Under the pieces are notes generated by a model that saw nothing but the letters and a program-made list of their open reading frames with translations, was not told the DNA's origin and ran no database searches. Made by a program: the position numbers and the translations under genes. From Methanoculleus marisnigri JR1 (GTDB lineage: Archaea; Halobacteriota; Methanomicrobia; Methanomicrobiales; Methanoculleaceae), in NCBI RefSeq assembly GCF_000015825.1, contig NC_009051.1:738695-802694 (forward strand): 64,000 nucleotides of DNA, read 5' to 3'. Within the stretch, counting starts at the first letter, position 1, and each line of letters starts with the position of its first letter. Shown here piece after piece: positions 43,752 through 52,186 of the stretch.

Positions 43752-44378
43752 TCATACGAATGCGAACTCCTTGGTGAAGTTGAGGTTGCCCTCTACGTAA
43801 TGTATCCGGTCCCCCCGGGATATCCCGATCCAGGGGTACCGTATCCGGTATGTCCCGGGGGTGAGGGTGACGTTGTCGTTCATCGGCCGTACCTCTCTCC
43901 CCCACTCTGGAGTATTCCAGTCTGTAGTATTCCACCGCGTCGTCTCTGTCTCTCCGGGATGAAGAGGCCATGCCATTGTTTGAACAAATCCTGCAACATG
44001 GCCGACCATCTCCCACGTACCGTCGGTATCGTTGTCCGGTGTGCCCCTGGGTGCGTTTGTGATCCATCTTTCAACCTGCCACGGAGATGGGTGAGCAAAC
44101 ATTATGCGTTCATCGCCGCAGTTGACGATGCCGAACTCCACCACCTCCCCGATCCGGTAGACGTTCCTGTCCGTGAAGACATAGACGCCGTTCACCGGCT
44201 CCCCCGGGCAGACCGCGGGCGGGCCGCAGAATCCTTCGGGGACGGTGCAGGTCTCGCAGGGCTCCGGTGTCGGTTCCGGGGTGGCATTTACGGCAGTATC
44301 GGCCGGTCCCAGGCACCCGGCGCTGGCAAGGACGACGAGGATTATCGTTGCGATGCATGGGGGAATACGTGACTTCAT
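43752..44378 (-). CDS. Lipoprotein of a tandem paralogous family, copy 2
   Basis: A 208-residue exported lipoprotein. The signal peptide MKSRIPPCIATIILVVLASAGC ends with the lipobox Ala-Ser-Ala-Gly-Cys. A short Pro/Thr linker leads to a conserved four-Cys segment (CETC, FC, VC at spacing 2, 7 and 5), then a beta-rich domain (VYVFTDRNVYRIGEVVEFGIVN, PSPWQVERW, LTPGTYRIRYPW, ending FTKEFAFV). The domain looks like an Ig-like sandwich, as in Big_14/BsuPI-type domains, but this is only a resemblance. GGAG precedes the ATG. It lies 65 bp after copy 3 and 94 bp before copy 1. The function is unknown; the Cys set may bind metal or form disulfides. Confidence 0.8.
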   Translation of the reverse strand: MKSRIPPCIATIILVVLASAGCLGPADTAVNATPEPTPEPCETCTVPEGFCGPPAVCPGEPVNGVYVFTDRNVYRIGEVVEFGIVNCGDERIMFAHPSPWQVERWITNAPRGTPDNDTDGTWEMVGHVAGFVQTMAWPLHPGETETTRWNTTDWNTPEWGREVRPMNDNVTLTPGTYRIRYPWIGISRGDRIHYVEGNLNFTKEFAFV

Positions 44379-44443
44379 TGTGGTTTCTCCAGTTGTGTGC
44401 ACATCCTTGTGCCTCCGGGGGCCGGAGTTATCCGCTTCTCCCA

Positions 44444-45094
44444 TCACACGAACTCGAACTCCTTGGACGCGTTGTTATACGCGTTGTTATCGTACCATAC
44501 CTTGTCGTACCATACCCGGTATATCCCGGGAGCAAGAGGGTCGTCGCTGATCTGATATGAGGACCCATCACTCCTCATCCGATATTGAAACGGTACTACG
44601 TGGTCTCCTCTCCTCTTTGCGGTCTCCCACCAGTCCGTAGTGTTCCACTGCATCGTCCAGTTCCCCCCAGGATTGAGGTACATCGTCTCGCCTGTACTAA
44701 ACCACCCGTCGACGCCGATCGTCTCCCACATGCCACCGGTACAATTCCCCACCACCCAGTAACCTACCAGATAAGTGAACCCGGACGCGTTCGTGACCCA
44801 TCCCTGAATCACCCACGGAAATGGGCTAAACGCCTTTCGTTCATCGCCGCAGTTGACGATGCCGAACTCCACCACCTCTCCGATCCGGTAGATGTTTTTG
44901 TCTGTGAAGACGTAGACACCGTTCACCGGTTCCCCCGGGCAGACCGCGGGCGGGCCGCAGAATCCCTCGGGGACGGTGCAGGTCTCGCAAGGCTCCGGTG
45001 TGGCGTTTACGGGCGGGCTGGCTGGTTCGAGGCACCCGGCGGTTGCGAGGACGGCGATGAGAACCACAACCTGGATGCACGATCCGGCGTACAT
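44444..45094 (-). CDS. Lipoprotein of a tandem paralogous family, copy 3 (first gene)
   Basis: A 216-residue lipoprotein, first in the transcription order. The signal peptide (MYAGSCIQVVVLIAVLATAGC) ends in the lipobox Ala-Thr-Ala-Gly-Cys. The CETC...FC...VC segment and the following VYVFTDKNIYRIGEVVEFGIVN match copy 2 almost exactly, while the later region (WVTNASGFTYLVGYWVVGN, NNAYNNASKEFEFV) has diverged, so the N-terminal half is under stronger constraint or was recently converted. The promoter at 45104-45134 places transcription start at the ATG, probably leaderless. Ig-like beta domain by resemblance; no known partner. Confidence 0.82.
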   Translation of the reverse strand: MYAGSCIQVVVLIAVLATAGCLEPASPPVNATPEPCETCTVPEGFCGPPAVCPGEPVNGVYVFTDKNIYRIGEVVEFGIVNCGDERKAFSPFPWVIQGWVTNASGFTYLVGYWVVGNCTGGMWETIGVDGWFSTGETMYLNPGGNWTMQWNTTDWWETAKRRGDHVVPFQYRMRSDGSSYQISDDPLAPGIYRVWYDKVWYDNNAYNNASKEFEFV

Positions 45095-45103
45095 GGTTGG
45101 AAA

Positions 45104-45134
45104 TCAATGTTCCACTATATACCTTTTCTGTGAC
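45104..45134 (-). promoter_or_regulatory. Lipoprotein operon promoter
   Basis: Minus-strand GTCACAGAAAA followed by the TATA box GGTATATA; the box centre is about 26 bp before the ATG at 45094, so a leaderless mRNA is expected. The same 31 bp occur at 20560-20590 with three changes. Confidence 0.65.
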
Positions 45135-45437
45135 ACGCGTCTACACATCGGAGGTATCGGACCGATTCTTTCCCTGAAAACGGCCGTTACGAGGCGGGAA
45201 TCGGAGCCGCGCGAATGATGAAGATCCCGCCTGACAGATGAGGCCCCGGTCCCGGGACGGATCGTGGGCAAACACACTCATCCATGTGTATGGGCATCAT
45301 CTACCCCGCCCGGGGTGCCGGGGCTCGCCGGAGCTGGACTGACAGTGAATGGGTGTTCAAATCCCGAAAATGGAACGCTCCTCTCTTAGGTAGAGGACTA
45401 TCGAAACGTCGTTGTAAAAGTGTTGTGAAGGGCCGCC
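45135..45437 (+). other. Gene-free 300-bp gap
   Basis: No supported ORF, RNA gene or clear repeat is seen between the lipoprotein promoter and the end of the gene at 45438-45851. Confidence 0.4.
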
Positions 45438-45851
45438 TTACGCGAGACCCCTTCTCGCACGCTCCTCCTCGAGGAACGCGCTCCGCTCGATGTTCTTCGC
45501 CCAGGCGATGCGGCCGCCGACGATCTGCCAGTTGCCCATCTCCAGGACGTCGACTCCCTCGGGAACCTCCGGGACGGCCGCCCCGCCGGGCACGACGAGA
45601 ACAGCCCTGTCGGCGTTGCTGGCGCTTGCGGCAGCCTCGAGTGCCTCAACGGCACCTGCCGGGACACTGGGAGTCATCTTCACGTTCACGAGCACCCGCT
45701 CCGTCCTGCCGGCGACCCGGCGGGAGAGCAGACCCTCCGGCTGCGCACTGCCGGCGGGGGACCATGAGAACTGCCACCCGTCCAGGGGAGAGAACCGCCG
45801 GGCGAGGGCCTTCTGGACATCAAGATACGTAGAATCCTTTATGCCACCCAT
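45438..45851 (-). CDS. Hypothetical protein, possible restriction-endonuclease-like fold
   Basis: A 137-residue soluble protein not clearly recognised. The middle reads VLVNVKMTPSVPAGAVEALEAAASASNADRAVLVV and then VPEGVDVLEMG, a strand-helix-strand order like the Mrr/PD-(D/E)XK core, where a V-x-V-K strand is followed by a helix and a G/A-V-L-V strand. The full acidic catalytic set is not evident, so nuclease activity is only a possibility. The ATG at 45851 has GAGG upstream, and a TATA box GAATATAAGC (45887-45896, minus strand) fits. Single gene. Confidence 0.62.
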   Translation of the reverse strand: MGGIKDSTYLDVQKALARRFSPLDGWQFSWSPAGSAQPEGLLSRRVAGRTERVLVNVKMTPSVPAGAVEALEAAASASNADRAVLVVPGGAAVPEVPEGVDVLEMGNWQIVGGRIAWAKNIERSAFLEEERARRGLA

Positions 45852-46076
45852 ATCAATATCCTCTGCTTTACTGTATGGTCATGGTCGAATATAAGCATTA
45901 TAGTTTTTCCCTTCTTCCCGTCTCTCCTCGCGTACTCGGCGACGGCGGCCGGCGGTTTCCTCTTCGCCGGAGTCGGTACGGGGCCGGGTGCACACGTTGA
46001 TCCGGGCGGCGTGCCGGGAATACACGGAGGAACACTTTTATCCTACCGCCGGTATTATGCACCGGGGTTTATTAGT

Positions 46077-46709
46077 ATGGCAGAGGCAACGCAGGAAGAG
46101 GCCGGGGTTGTGGAAGCGTACGAGAATCTGGCCCGTCAGGTGCTGGATCGGCCGGAAAGCATTCCGAGCGCCATCCACAATCTTCTCCTGAAACTGGCGG
46201 AAACGCACCCGGGAGCGGTCTACTGGATCGTCCGGAAGTTCTACCAGGAGTATCTCCGGCTCTACGTCTCCGATACCGGTTACATCGGCATCGCCGACCG
46301 ATACGAGCCGGACCTGATGTATCCGGGCGATATCGCCCTCTACGTGGTTCCCGAGAGCCCGCAGCCGGACGACGTCGTCCAGGTCACCTTCACCGACAAA
46401 GACGAGGTAAGCGTCTACGTCATCCACGCCCGGGTCATCAGGTGCAACGACGACCGGTCGGTACAGGTGGCGGATACCGGTACCGGAGAAGAGTACCGGG
46501 TCGTCGACTGGAACATCCTCGGCAAACTGGTCAGGGTCATCCCGTTCGGCTCCAACGAGTGGCAGGAGCTCTTCGCGGCGTCCGGCGTCCCGAAGGAGTG
46601 GGTGGCCACGTCGGTCGAGGAGAACATTCGTTCCGTCCAGGAGTCGGAAGTTTCCGGGAAGGACGAGGCGATCGCCGAACTCAAGCGCCGCCTCGGTGAT
46701 CTGGTTTAA
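46077..46709 (+). CDS. Hypothetical protein with S24/LexA-like domain lacking the catalytic Ser
   Basis: A 210-residue cytoplasmic protein. Residues about 75-165 (DLMYPGDIALYVVPESPQPDD, VTFTDKDEVSVYVIHARVIR, ILGKLVRVIPF) resemble the S24 peptidase fold, in which S-M-x-P-x-x-x-x-G-D-x-x-x-V is followed by a K-bearing strand and a closing G-x-V-V strand. The Ser at the active position is replaced (Asp-Leu-Met-Tyr-Pro) and no obvious Lys base stands in the second strand, so it should be inactive. A helical N-terminus and a charged C-terminal helix flank it. The ATG at 46077 was chosen after a T-rich promoter-like block near 46035. Function unknown. Confidence 0.62.
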   Translation: MAEATQEEAGVVEAYENLARQVLDRPESIPSAIHNLLLKLAETHPGAVYWIVRKFYQEYLRLYVSDTGYIGIADRYEPDLMYPGDIALYVVPESPQPDDVVQVTFTDKDEVSVYVIHARVIRCNDDRSVQVADTGTGEEYRVVDWNILGKLVRVIPFGSNEWQELFAASGVPKEWVATSVEENIRSVQESEVSGKDEAIAELKRRLGDLV

Positions 46710-46831
46710 GAGAGGCGGTTTATCCGGATGGCGGGAGGATCGGCCTTCGTATCGGCCGAGAACATAGCCGCGCCGGTATCGCCTCCCCTTTCGCACGAAG
46801 ATTTTTGAGGGGGGCGATCTATTCCTGATAT

Positions 46832-47812
46832 ATGAAGTATCTGGCAGTGCTGATTCTCGGCCTGCTGCTCATCCCGTCGGCGGTCCAGGCGCTCACCTTC
46901 CTCGGCGGAGATCAGCAGGTGATCGACACCCCCATCCCCGACGATGTGGTCGCCTCGGGCGGATCCGTGACCGTCAACGCCCCCGTAGACAGCCTGACGG
47001 TCGCCGGGGGCATGGTGACGGTGGATGCGCCGGTCGCCGGCGACGTCATCGCCGCGGGCGGCACCCTGATCGTCAACGGCGATGTCGGCGGGAAGGTGCT
47101 TGCCGCCGGGGGCGAGATCGAACTGAACGGGAACGCGACGAACGCCCTCGTCACCGGGGGTATGGTCAGGATCGGCGAGAATGCCGTCATCGAGCGTGAC
47201 GCATTCATCAGCGCGGGGGAAGTCACCAACGCGGGTTCGGTTCTGCGCAACCTGACGGTGTCGGGCGGGACGTTCAACAATCCCGGCACGGCAGGGAACG
47301 TGACGTTCGAGGAGCCGGAGGAGCCCGGACTGCTGCCCGACCTCTTCTCGGTGCTCTTCGCCGTCGGGTTCCTGATCCTCGGCCTTCTCCTCATCAGAGG
47401 GTTCCCCGACCTGTTTGCGGCGGTGGTCGGGCAGGTCGAGAAGAGCCCGGTTCTCCTGACGGTTCTCGGGTTCGTCGCAATCATCGTATCGGCGATCATC
47501 CTCGTCATCGTCGCGGTCACGGTCATCGGCCTCCCCATCGCGCTCGTCGCAGGAATGCTCTTCATCGTCGCCCTGATGCTCTCGTCGCTCTTTGTCGCGT
47601 ACGCCCTCGGGGACGTCATCGCTTCCCGGGCGGGGTGGGAGACGGGGCGTTCGTGGATCTTTGTCCTGGGGTTCGTGATCCTGCAGGTCCTCACCTTCAT
47701 CCCGCTGCTCGGGACGATCGTCCAGATCGTCGCGGTCAGTCTCGGCTACGGGGGGCTGCTCTACGCTCTGAGGGGCGTCTCTCCGTTCCGTGCCGGTGGT
47801 GGCGGGGCGTAG
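46832..47812 (+). CDS. Bactofilin-like/polymer-forming membrane protein
   Basis: A 326-residue membrane protein. After a signal peptide (MKYLAVLILGLLLIPSAVQA) come about ten short repeats of the bactofilin type, such as SGGSVTVNAPVDSLTVAGG, VTVDAPVAGDVIAAGG and LIVNGDVGGKVLAAGG, forming a right-handed beta-helix (residues about 40-165). Four hydrophobic helices follow (about 170-190, 205-235, 240-260 and 275-310), ending in a Gly-rich tail. The exported helix-plus-membrane layout is common in archaeal and bacterial cell-surface assemblies, perhaps a scaffold in the pseudo-periplasm. A T7 run after the stop is the terminator. Confidence 0.83.
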   Translation: MKYLAVLILGLLLIPSAVQALTFLGGDQQVIDTPIPDDVVASGGSVTVNAPVDSLTVAGGMVTVDAPVAGDVIAAGGTLIVNGDVGGKVLAAGGEIELNGNATNALVTGGMVRIGENAVIERDAFISAGEVTNAGSVLRNLTVSGGTFNNPGTAGNVTFEEPEEPGLLPDLFSVLFAVGFLILGLLLIRGFPDLFAAVVGQVEKSPVLLTVLGFVAIIVSAIILVIVAVTVIGLPIALVAGMLFIVALMLSSLFVAYALGDVIASRAGWETGRSWIFVLGFVILQVLTFIPLLGTIVQIVAVSLGYGGLLYALRGVSPFRAGGGGA

Positions 47813-47816
47813 TATC

Positions 47817-47823
47817 TTTTTTT
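47817..47823 (+). terminator. T7 terminator after the bactofilin-like gene
   Basis: Seven T residues 4 bp after the stop codon. Confidence 0.55.
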
Positions 47824-47945
47824 GGCCGAATGCCCTCAGTCCGGCAGATTCACCGCAACCTTGCTAATATCATAGGGTTTTTCCGGGGACGTTATCGGCA
47901 TGCGGAATCGCCGGTGGTACTTGCTACCTGCTATACCCCATTTAC

Positions 47946-48105
47946 GGATTTCGAGGGGGTATCGCCATGGGGGGGTGGGGACAAAGGGGAGTGCGAGCGC
48001 AGCGAGCATGAGAAACTCGAAGAGTTTCGAGGGGGGTCTCCCCCCTCCCCTGAAACCCCTCCCCCAGACGCGATAGCCACCACGGTCCAGTTGATCGGGT
48101 TTTTA
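47946..48105 (+). repeat. Dispersed GC-rich repeat, copy B
   Basis: Full copy with left end GGATTTCGAGGGGGTATCGC, a G-rich arm, an insert containing GCGAGCGCAGCGAGC and the hairpin pair AACTCGAAGAGTT, a C-rich arm, and right end GCGATAGCCACCACGGTCCA followed by GGG-T5. Compared with copy A it has the core the other way round. It fills most of the 420-bp gap between two convergent genes (47812 and 48233), which otherwise holds no gene. Confidence 0.8.
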
Positions 48106-48232
48106 TCGAGATCTTACTGCTCTGAGGTGCTATCGAAGAGCCCGTTCTGCAATCGGTTCCTGTTTTCTCTTCTCGCCTGTGATAAGATGACGGTAACTAT
48201 ACCTGAGTGCCGGCAGGAGGAGTAACTCCTGC

Positions 48233-49573
48233 TTACATATCCGCCAGCCTGCCCCCTTCTCCTCCCAAACCCCCGACCGGCTCGATCCGCGTCCCCGGCA
48301 GGACGACCAGATTGTAGGCATCGTGGTCGCGGTTGAACCGGACGAGAACCCCGTAGAGCCGGACGATGTCGCCGTAGGGGAGACCTGCGAGCGCGTCGCG
48401 GTTCGTGCCGCGGAGGGTCGCCGGGACGACGGCATACGTGGGGTCCGCGGGCGTCCCGTCGCAGACCTTGTAGACCTTCGTCCGGTTATCCCCGAGGTTC
48501 CTGGACATCAGCGCGGCGACGACGTTGATCTTTTTGTCGCGGTGACGGCGGAGGTGGGAGAGGGGAGCGAACTTCGCCCCCGGCGGGACGCGGTAGGCGT
48601 GCTGCGTCTTCGCATCTTTGCGCAGGAGCGCTGACGAGTATTTGATATCGACGTTCATGAACCGGTAGCCGTCTTTCCCCGCCGCGAGCCGCTCCATCAG
48701 CCGGGTCGGCCGGATGTCGCCCTTCTGCTCGAACGTCCAGCACCGGGCGGGGTTGCAGGCGGTTCCCCGGATGAACGAGCAGGGGCTGTAGACGGTAAGG
48801 CCGCGCTCCGCGATCGCCCGCACGGTCTGCCGCATGGCGGTGGAGTTCGCGAGGTCGGCGGGCTCCACGACGACGATCGTCCCGTCGGGCGCGAGCTGTT
48901 CGGCGAGGCCGGCGACGAGATCGGCGCGCCGGTCGGTATCGAGGTGGCGGAGTTCGTTCAAGACGTTCGAGAAGACCATGAGGTCTATCCGGTCGGGCAG
49001 GTCCCCGGCCTCGAGCGCCCCGATGTCGGCACGGATGGGTTTATGCACCTGCACGGCGTTGCCTCGCGCCGCGGCGGCGACCGGGACGAGGGCGTTGTAG
49101 GCCTCGAGGTGCTCCTCCGATCGTTCGACGGCGTAGACATCCGCGGAACCGTTCCCGAGCCGTCCGAGAAGGTCGATGACGGCGAGCGGCACGACTCCCG
49201 GCCCGGTGCCGAGATCGAGGATGCGCATCCGGGGTTTTGCGAGCCCCTGGTTGATGACCTGCCAGAGGATGTGCTCGAACTGCACCAGGTAGACCGGCGC
49301 GTGGTAGGCCAGGTAGCCGAGAACCTGGTAAGCCTTCCGGTAACTCACCTGTTTCTCGTTCCAGTACCGGCTCTTCTGGGCGAGGATGGCGTTACGCATC
49401 CGGTCGAGCACGACCGGGTCGTCCCAGGACTTGGCGGTCTTCTTCTCGATGTAGGACTCGACGATTCTCTGGATATAGTCCGGAACCTCCGGCTTCTCAA
49501 AGAACGCGAGCTGCCGCTCGCGCCCGGCATCGTCGACCGCTAACGGCCCTTCAACGCTACCCCGCTCACTCAT
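48233..49573 (-). CDS. Rsm22-like SAM-dependent methyltransferase
   Basis: A 446-residue protein of the Rsm22/METTL17 family, ribosome-associated in mitochondria and widespread in archaea. Motif I of the Rossmann methylase is LDLGTGPGVVPLAVIDLL (about residue 120), then FSNVLNELRHLD and TIVVVEPADL. A conserved Cys set, CSFIRGTACNPARCW (about 265-280), matches the [4Fe-4S]-binding region of METTL17. The C-terminal part resembles an OB-like RNA-binding domain. The likely substrate is rRNA or the assembling small subunit; activity is inferred. The 110-bp palindrome lies upstream of its start. Confidence 0.85.
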   Translation of the reverse strand: MSERGSVEGPLAVDDAGRERQLAFFEKPEVPDYIQRIVESYIEKKTAKSWDDPVVLDRMRNAILAQKSRYWNEKQVSYRKAYQVLGYLAYHAPVYLVQFEHILWQVINQGLAKPRMRILDLGTGPGVVPLAVIDLLGRLGNGSADVYAVERSEEHLEAYNALVPVAAAARGNAVQVHKPIRADIGALEAGDLPDRIDLMVFSNVLNELRHLDTDRRADLVAGLAEQLAPDGTIVVVEPADLANSTAMRQTVRAIAERGLTVYSPCSFIRGTACNPARCWTFEQKGDIRPTRLMERLAAGKDGYRFMNVDIKYSSALLRKDAKTQHAYRVPPGAKFAPLSHLRRHRDKKINVVAALMSRNLGDNRTKVYKVCDGTPADPTYAVVPATLRGTNRDALAGLPYGDIVRLYGVLVRFNRDHDAYNLVVLPGTRIEPVGGLGGEGGRLADM

Positions 49574-49651
49574 GGCATACCAGCTCGGCAGGATGGGTAA
49601 TACAGGTTGCGGGCGCCAAAAGGTGCTTCATGTCTTCCAGGACTTTTACAC

Positions 49652-49761
49652 ATTTCATACCGCTATTTCGCGATCTTCGCGCCTTCGCGTGAGCCAAAGG
49701 TTTTGAGACCCGGATTGGGTCTCACGCGAAGCCGCGAAGGGCGCGAAGGGGCATATGAAAT
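49652..49761 (+). repeat. 110-bp near-perfect palindromic element
   Basis: Left arm 49652-49693 begins ATTTCATA and contains TTCGCG runs; right arm 49720-49761 is its inverted copy, ending TATGAAAT, with only scattered differences. The loop carries a second inverted pair GAGACCC/GGGTCTC. It lies between iorB and the Rsm22-like gene, both on the minus strand. It is not coding and could fold as one long hairpin in DNA or RNA. The rest of the 49574-49820 gap has no gene. Confidence 0.75.
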
Positions 49762-49820
49762 ACCTGGATGCGGTTGACGGTAGTGATGGGGAGAGCGGGG
49801 AAACCCCGGGAGCCTCCCGA

Positions 49821-50408
49821 TCAGGGCGCGCCGGCGCCCTTCTCCCGGCCGAGCCGGAATGCTGCGGTGTTGGCCTCGACGGTTTTTTGCGGCACGCACC
49901 GCCGCACCGCCTCTTCGAGGGTCTCGGGCTGCAGCGGGATGTCGCCCGACGCAGCCCCGAGCATCACGATGTTCTGCGAGAGGATGCTCCCCGCCTCCTC
50001 TGCGAGGCTCGCGGCGTCGATGCAGGTGACGTCGAGGTCGGCGAGCGCGGCGAGGATGCTCTCCTCGTCGGGGACGTCGAGATCCTGCTGGTAGACCGAC
50101 GTCGGGACGACCAGGTGCCGGTTCACGACAAGCCTCCCTCCTGCCGGGAGGTAGTGCCGGTAGCGGAGGGCTTCGAGGAGGTCGAAGGCGACGAGGAGAT
50201 CGGCCGTCCCCGGCACGATCAGGGAGCCGTGCTTCCCGTCGATGCGGATGTGGCTCTCCACCGACCCGCCGCGTTGCGCCATCCCGTGGGTCTCGGCGCT
50301 CCGGACGGTCCGGTTCTCGAGGATGCACGCCTCCCCGAGGACGTTCGAGGCGAGAACGGTTCCCTGGCCGCCGATTCCGACGATCAGGATGTCGAACGAA
50401 GGTTTCAT
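49821..50408 (-). CDS. iorB: Indolepyruvate:ferredoxin oxidoreductase, beta subunit
   Basis: The small subunit of the enzyme that oxidatively decarboxylates aryl pyruvates from aromatic amino acids to aryl-acetyl-CoA, reducing ferredoxin (also used in reverse for aromatic amino acid synthesis in methanogens). The 195-residue protein is the gamma-type domain of 2-oxoacid oxidoreductases: ILIVGIGGQGTVLASNVLGEA, SAETHGMAQRGGSVESHIRI and ADLLVAFDLLEALR. Start ATG at 50408 overlaps the iorA stop (ATGA). Confidence 0.94.
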   Translation of the reverse strand: MKPSFDILIVGIGGQGTVLASNVLGEACILENRTVRSAETHGMAQRGGSVESHIRIDGKHGSLIVPGTADLLVAFDLLEALRYRHYLPAGGRLVVNRHLVVPTSVYQQDLDVPDEESILAALADLDVTCIDAASLAEEAGSILSQNIVMLGAASGDIPLQPETLEEAVRRCVPQKTVEANTAAFRLGREKGAGAP

Positions 50409-52174
50409 CGCCGTCCCTCCATGACGATCGCGCCCGACGGACAGATGTCCGCGCAGACGCCGCAGCCGGCGCAGAGTTCGGTTATCGTCGCGTTCTTATC
50501 AACGAACGCGATCGCCGGGCAGCCGAACGACCGGCAGGCGCCGCAGCCCGTGCACCGCTCGGGGTCGACCGTGTAGGGTTTGCGCTTGATCCCGCTTCTC
50601 CGTGCGGTGATGACGCAGGGCTGCTTCGCGATGATCACCCGGACGCCCCTCCTCTCCTTCGCCTTTCGGAAGGTGTCGAGGAGCACGGGCAGGTCGTAGG
50701 GGTCGACCGTCTCGACCCAGGAGACCCCGCACGACCGGCAGATCGCATCGAGCGATATCGGGGTGCTCTCCTCGCCCGTGGCCGTCATTCCGGTGTTGGG
50801 GTTCGGCTGGTGGCCGGTCATGGCGGTGATCCGGTTGTCCAGGATGACGACGACCATGTCCGCGCCGTTGTAGACGGCGTTCAGGAGCCCCGGTATGCCC
50901 GTGTGCAGGAACGTCGAGTCGCCGATGGTCGAGACCACGGTGCGCTCCTCTCCCGACCGGGCGATCCCGCTCCCGACGGTGATCGAGGCGCCCATGCAGA
51001 TGGTGGTGTCCACCGCGCCGAGCTGGAGCCCGAGGGTGTAGCACCCGATGTCGCTCGGGAAGATGCCGTCGCGGAAGACCTTCCGGATCGCATAGAATGT
51101 CGGCCGGTGCATGCACCCTGCGCAAAGGATCGGCGGACGGGGCGGCACACCCTGGGCCGGGGCGGCCGCCGGGAAGGTCGTCGTGGGACTCATACCCGCC
51201 TTCTGGAGCGCGGCGGCGACGATCGCCGGGGTGAACTCCCCTTCATATGGGACCGTGCCGGTCATCTTACCGACGACCTCGGTCTTCGTCGCCACCTGGC
51301 GAACGACCTCCTCGACGACCGGGTCGAGTTCCTCGACGACGAGGACCTTCTCGTGCCGGTCGACGAAGGCCGCCAGCCACTCCTCGTCGATCGGGTAGGC
51401 GCCGACGATCGCGAGCGAGACGTCTTCGGGGAGCACCTCCTGGACGTAGGCGGCCGAGACGCCGCTCGCGACGACGGCGGTTCTGCCCCGGACGGTGTGG
51501 CGGTTGTAGCCGAGCTCGACCAGCCGCCGTTTAAGTGCCGGCTGTTTCTCGTTCAGGACCTTATGCAGCACCCGGGTGTGCGCGGGGATGACCACGTACT
51601 GCTTCGGGTCGCGCTGGAACTCGGCGGTCCGGTATTCGGTGCCGACCTCTCCAAGGTCGACGTCGCTCTTCGAGTGGCAGATCCGGGTGGTGGGGCGGAA
51701 GATGACCGGCAGACCGAACTCCTCGGAGAGGGCGAAGGCGTCCCGTATCATGTCGTGCGCTTCCTGGACCGAAGCCGGGTCGAGGCAGGGGAGCCGGGCG
51801 AAGTGCGCGTAGCGCCGGGTGTCCTGCTCGTTCTGGGAGCTGTGCGCGAAGGGGTCGTCGGCGGAGAGGACGACGAACCCGCCGGTCACCCCGGTGTATG
51901 CGCTCGTCATCAGGGGGTCGGCCGCCACGTTCAGCCCGACGTGCTTCATGGTGCAGAGTGCGCGGACCCCGCACCAGGCGGCGGCGAGCGCGTTCTCGAA
52001 GGCGACCTTCTCGTTCGTGGACCATTCCACGGTGAAGGGCCGCTCCTTCTGCACCCGGAGGATATCGATCACTTCGGAGGACGGCGTTCCCGGGTAGCCG
52101 CTGGCGAAATCGATGTTTGCCTCCAGGCATGCGTGAGCGATGCCCTCGTTTCCGAGTAGGTATCGTATTGCCAT
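50405..52174 (-). CDS. iorA: Indolepyruvate:ferredoxin oxidoreductase, alpha subunit
   Basis: The 589-residue catalytic subunit. The N-terminal pyrimidine-binding domain (YLLGNEGIAHACLEANIDFASGYPGTPSSE) is followed by the TPP-binding domain with GDSTFLHTGIPGLLNAVYNGAD and VVILDNRITAMTGHQPNP, and two C-terminal [4Fe-4S] motifs, CTGCGACRSFGCP and CAGCGVCADICP, that pass electrons to ferredoxin. ATG 52174 fits the family start; a TTG at 52186 adds four residues. iorB follows with overlap. tRNA-Ile is divergent, 340 bp away. Confidence 0.95.
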   Translation of the reverse strand: MAIRYLLGNEGIAHACLEANIDFASGYPGTPSSEVIDILRVQKERPFTVEWSTNEKVAFENALAAAWCGVRALCTMKHVGLNVAADPLMTSAYTGVTGGFVVLSADDPFAHSSQNEQDTRRYAHFARLPCLDPASVQEAHDMIRDAFALSEEFGLPVIFRPTTRICHSKSDVDLGEVGTEYRTAEFQRDPKQYVVIPAHTRVLHKVLNEKQPALKRRLVELGYNRHTVRGRTAVVASGVSAAYVQEVLPEDVSLAIVGAYPIDEEWLAAFVDRHEKVLVVEELDPVVEEVVRQVATKTEVVGKMTGTVPYEGEFTPAIVAAALQKAGMSPTTTFPAAAPAQGVPPRPPILCAGCMHRPTFYAIRKVFRDGIFPSDIGCYTLGLQLGAVDTTICMGASITVGSGIARSGEERTVVSTIGDSTFLHTGIPGLLNAVYNGADMVVVILDNRITAMTGHQPNPNTGMTATGEESTPISLDAICRSCGVSWVETVDPYDLPVLLDTFRKAKERRGVRVIIAKQPCVITARRSGIKRKPYTVDPERCTGCGACRSFGCPAIAFVDKNATITELCAGCGVCADICPSGAIVMEGRR

Positions 52175-52186
52175 TGTTCCACTCAA

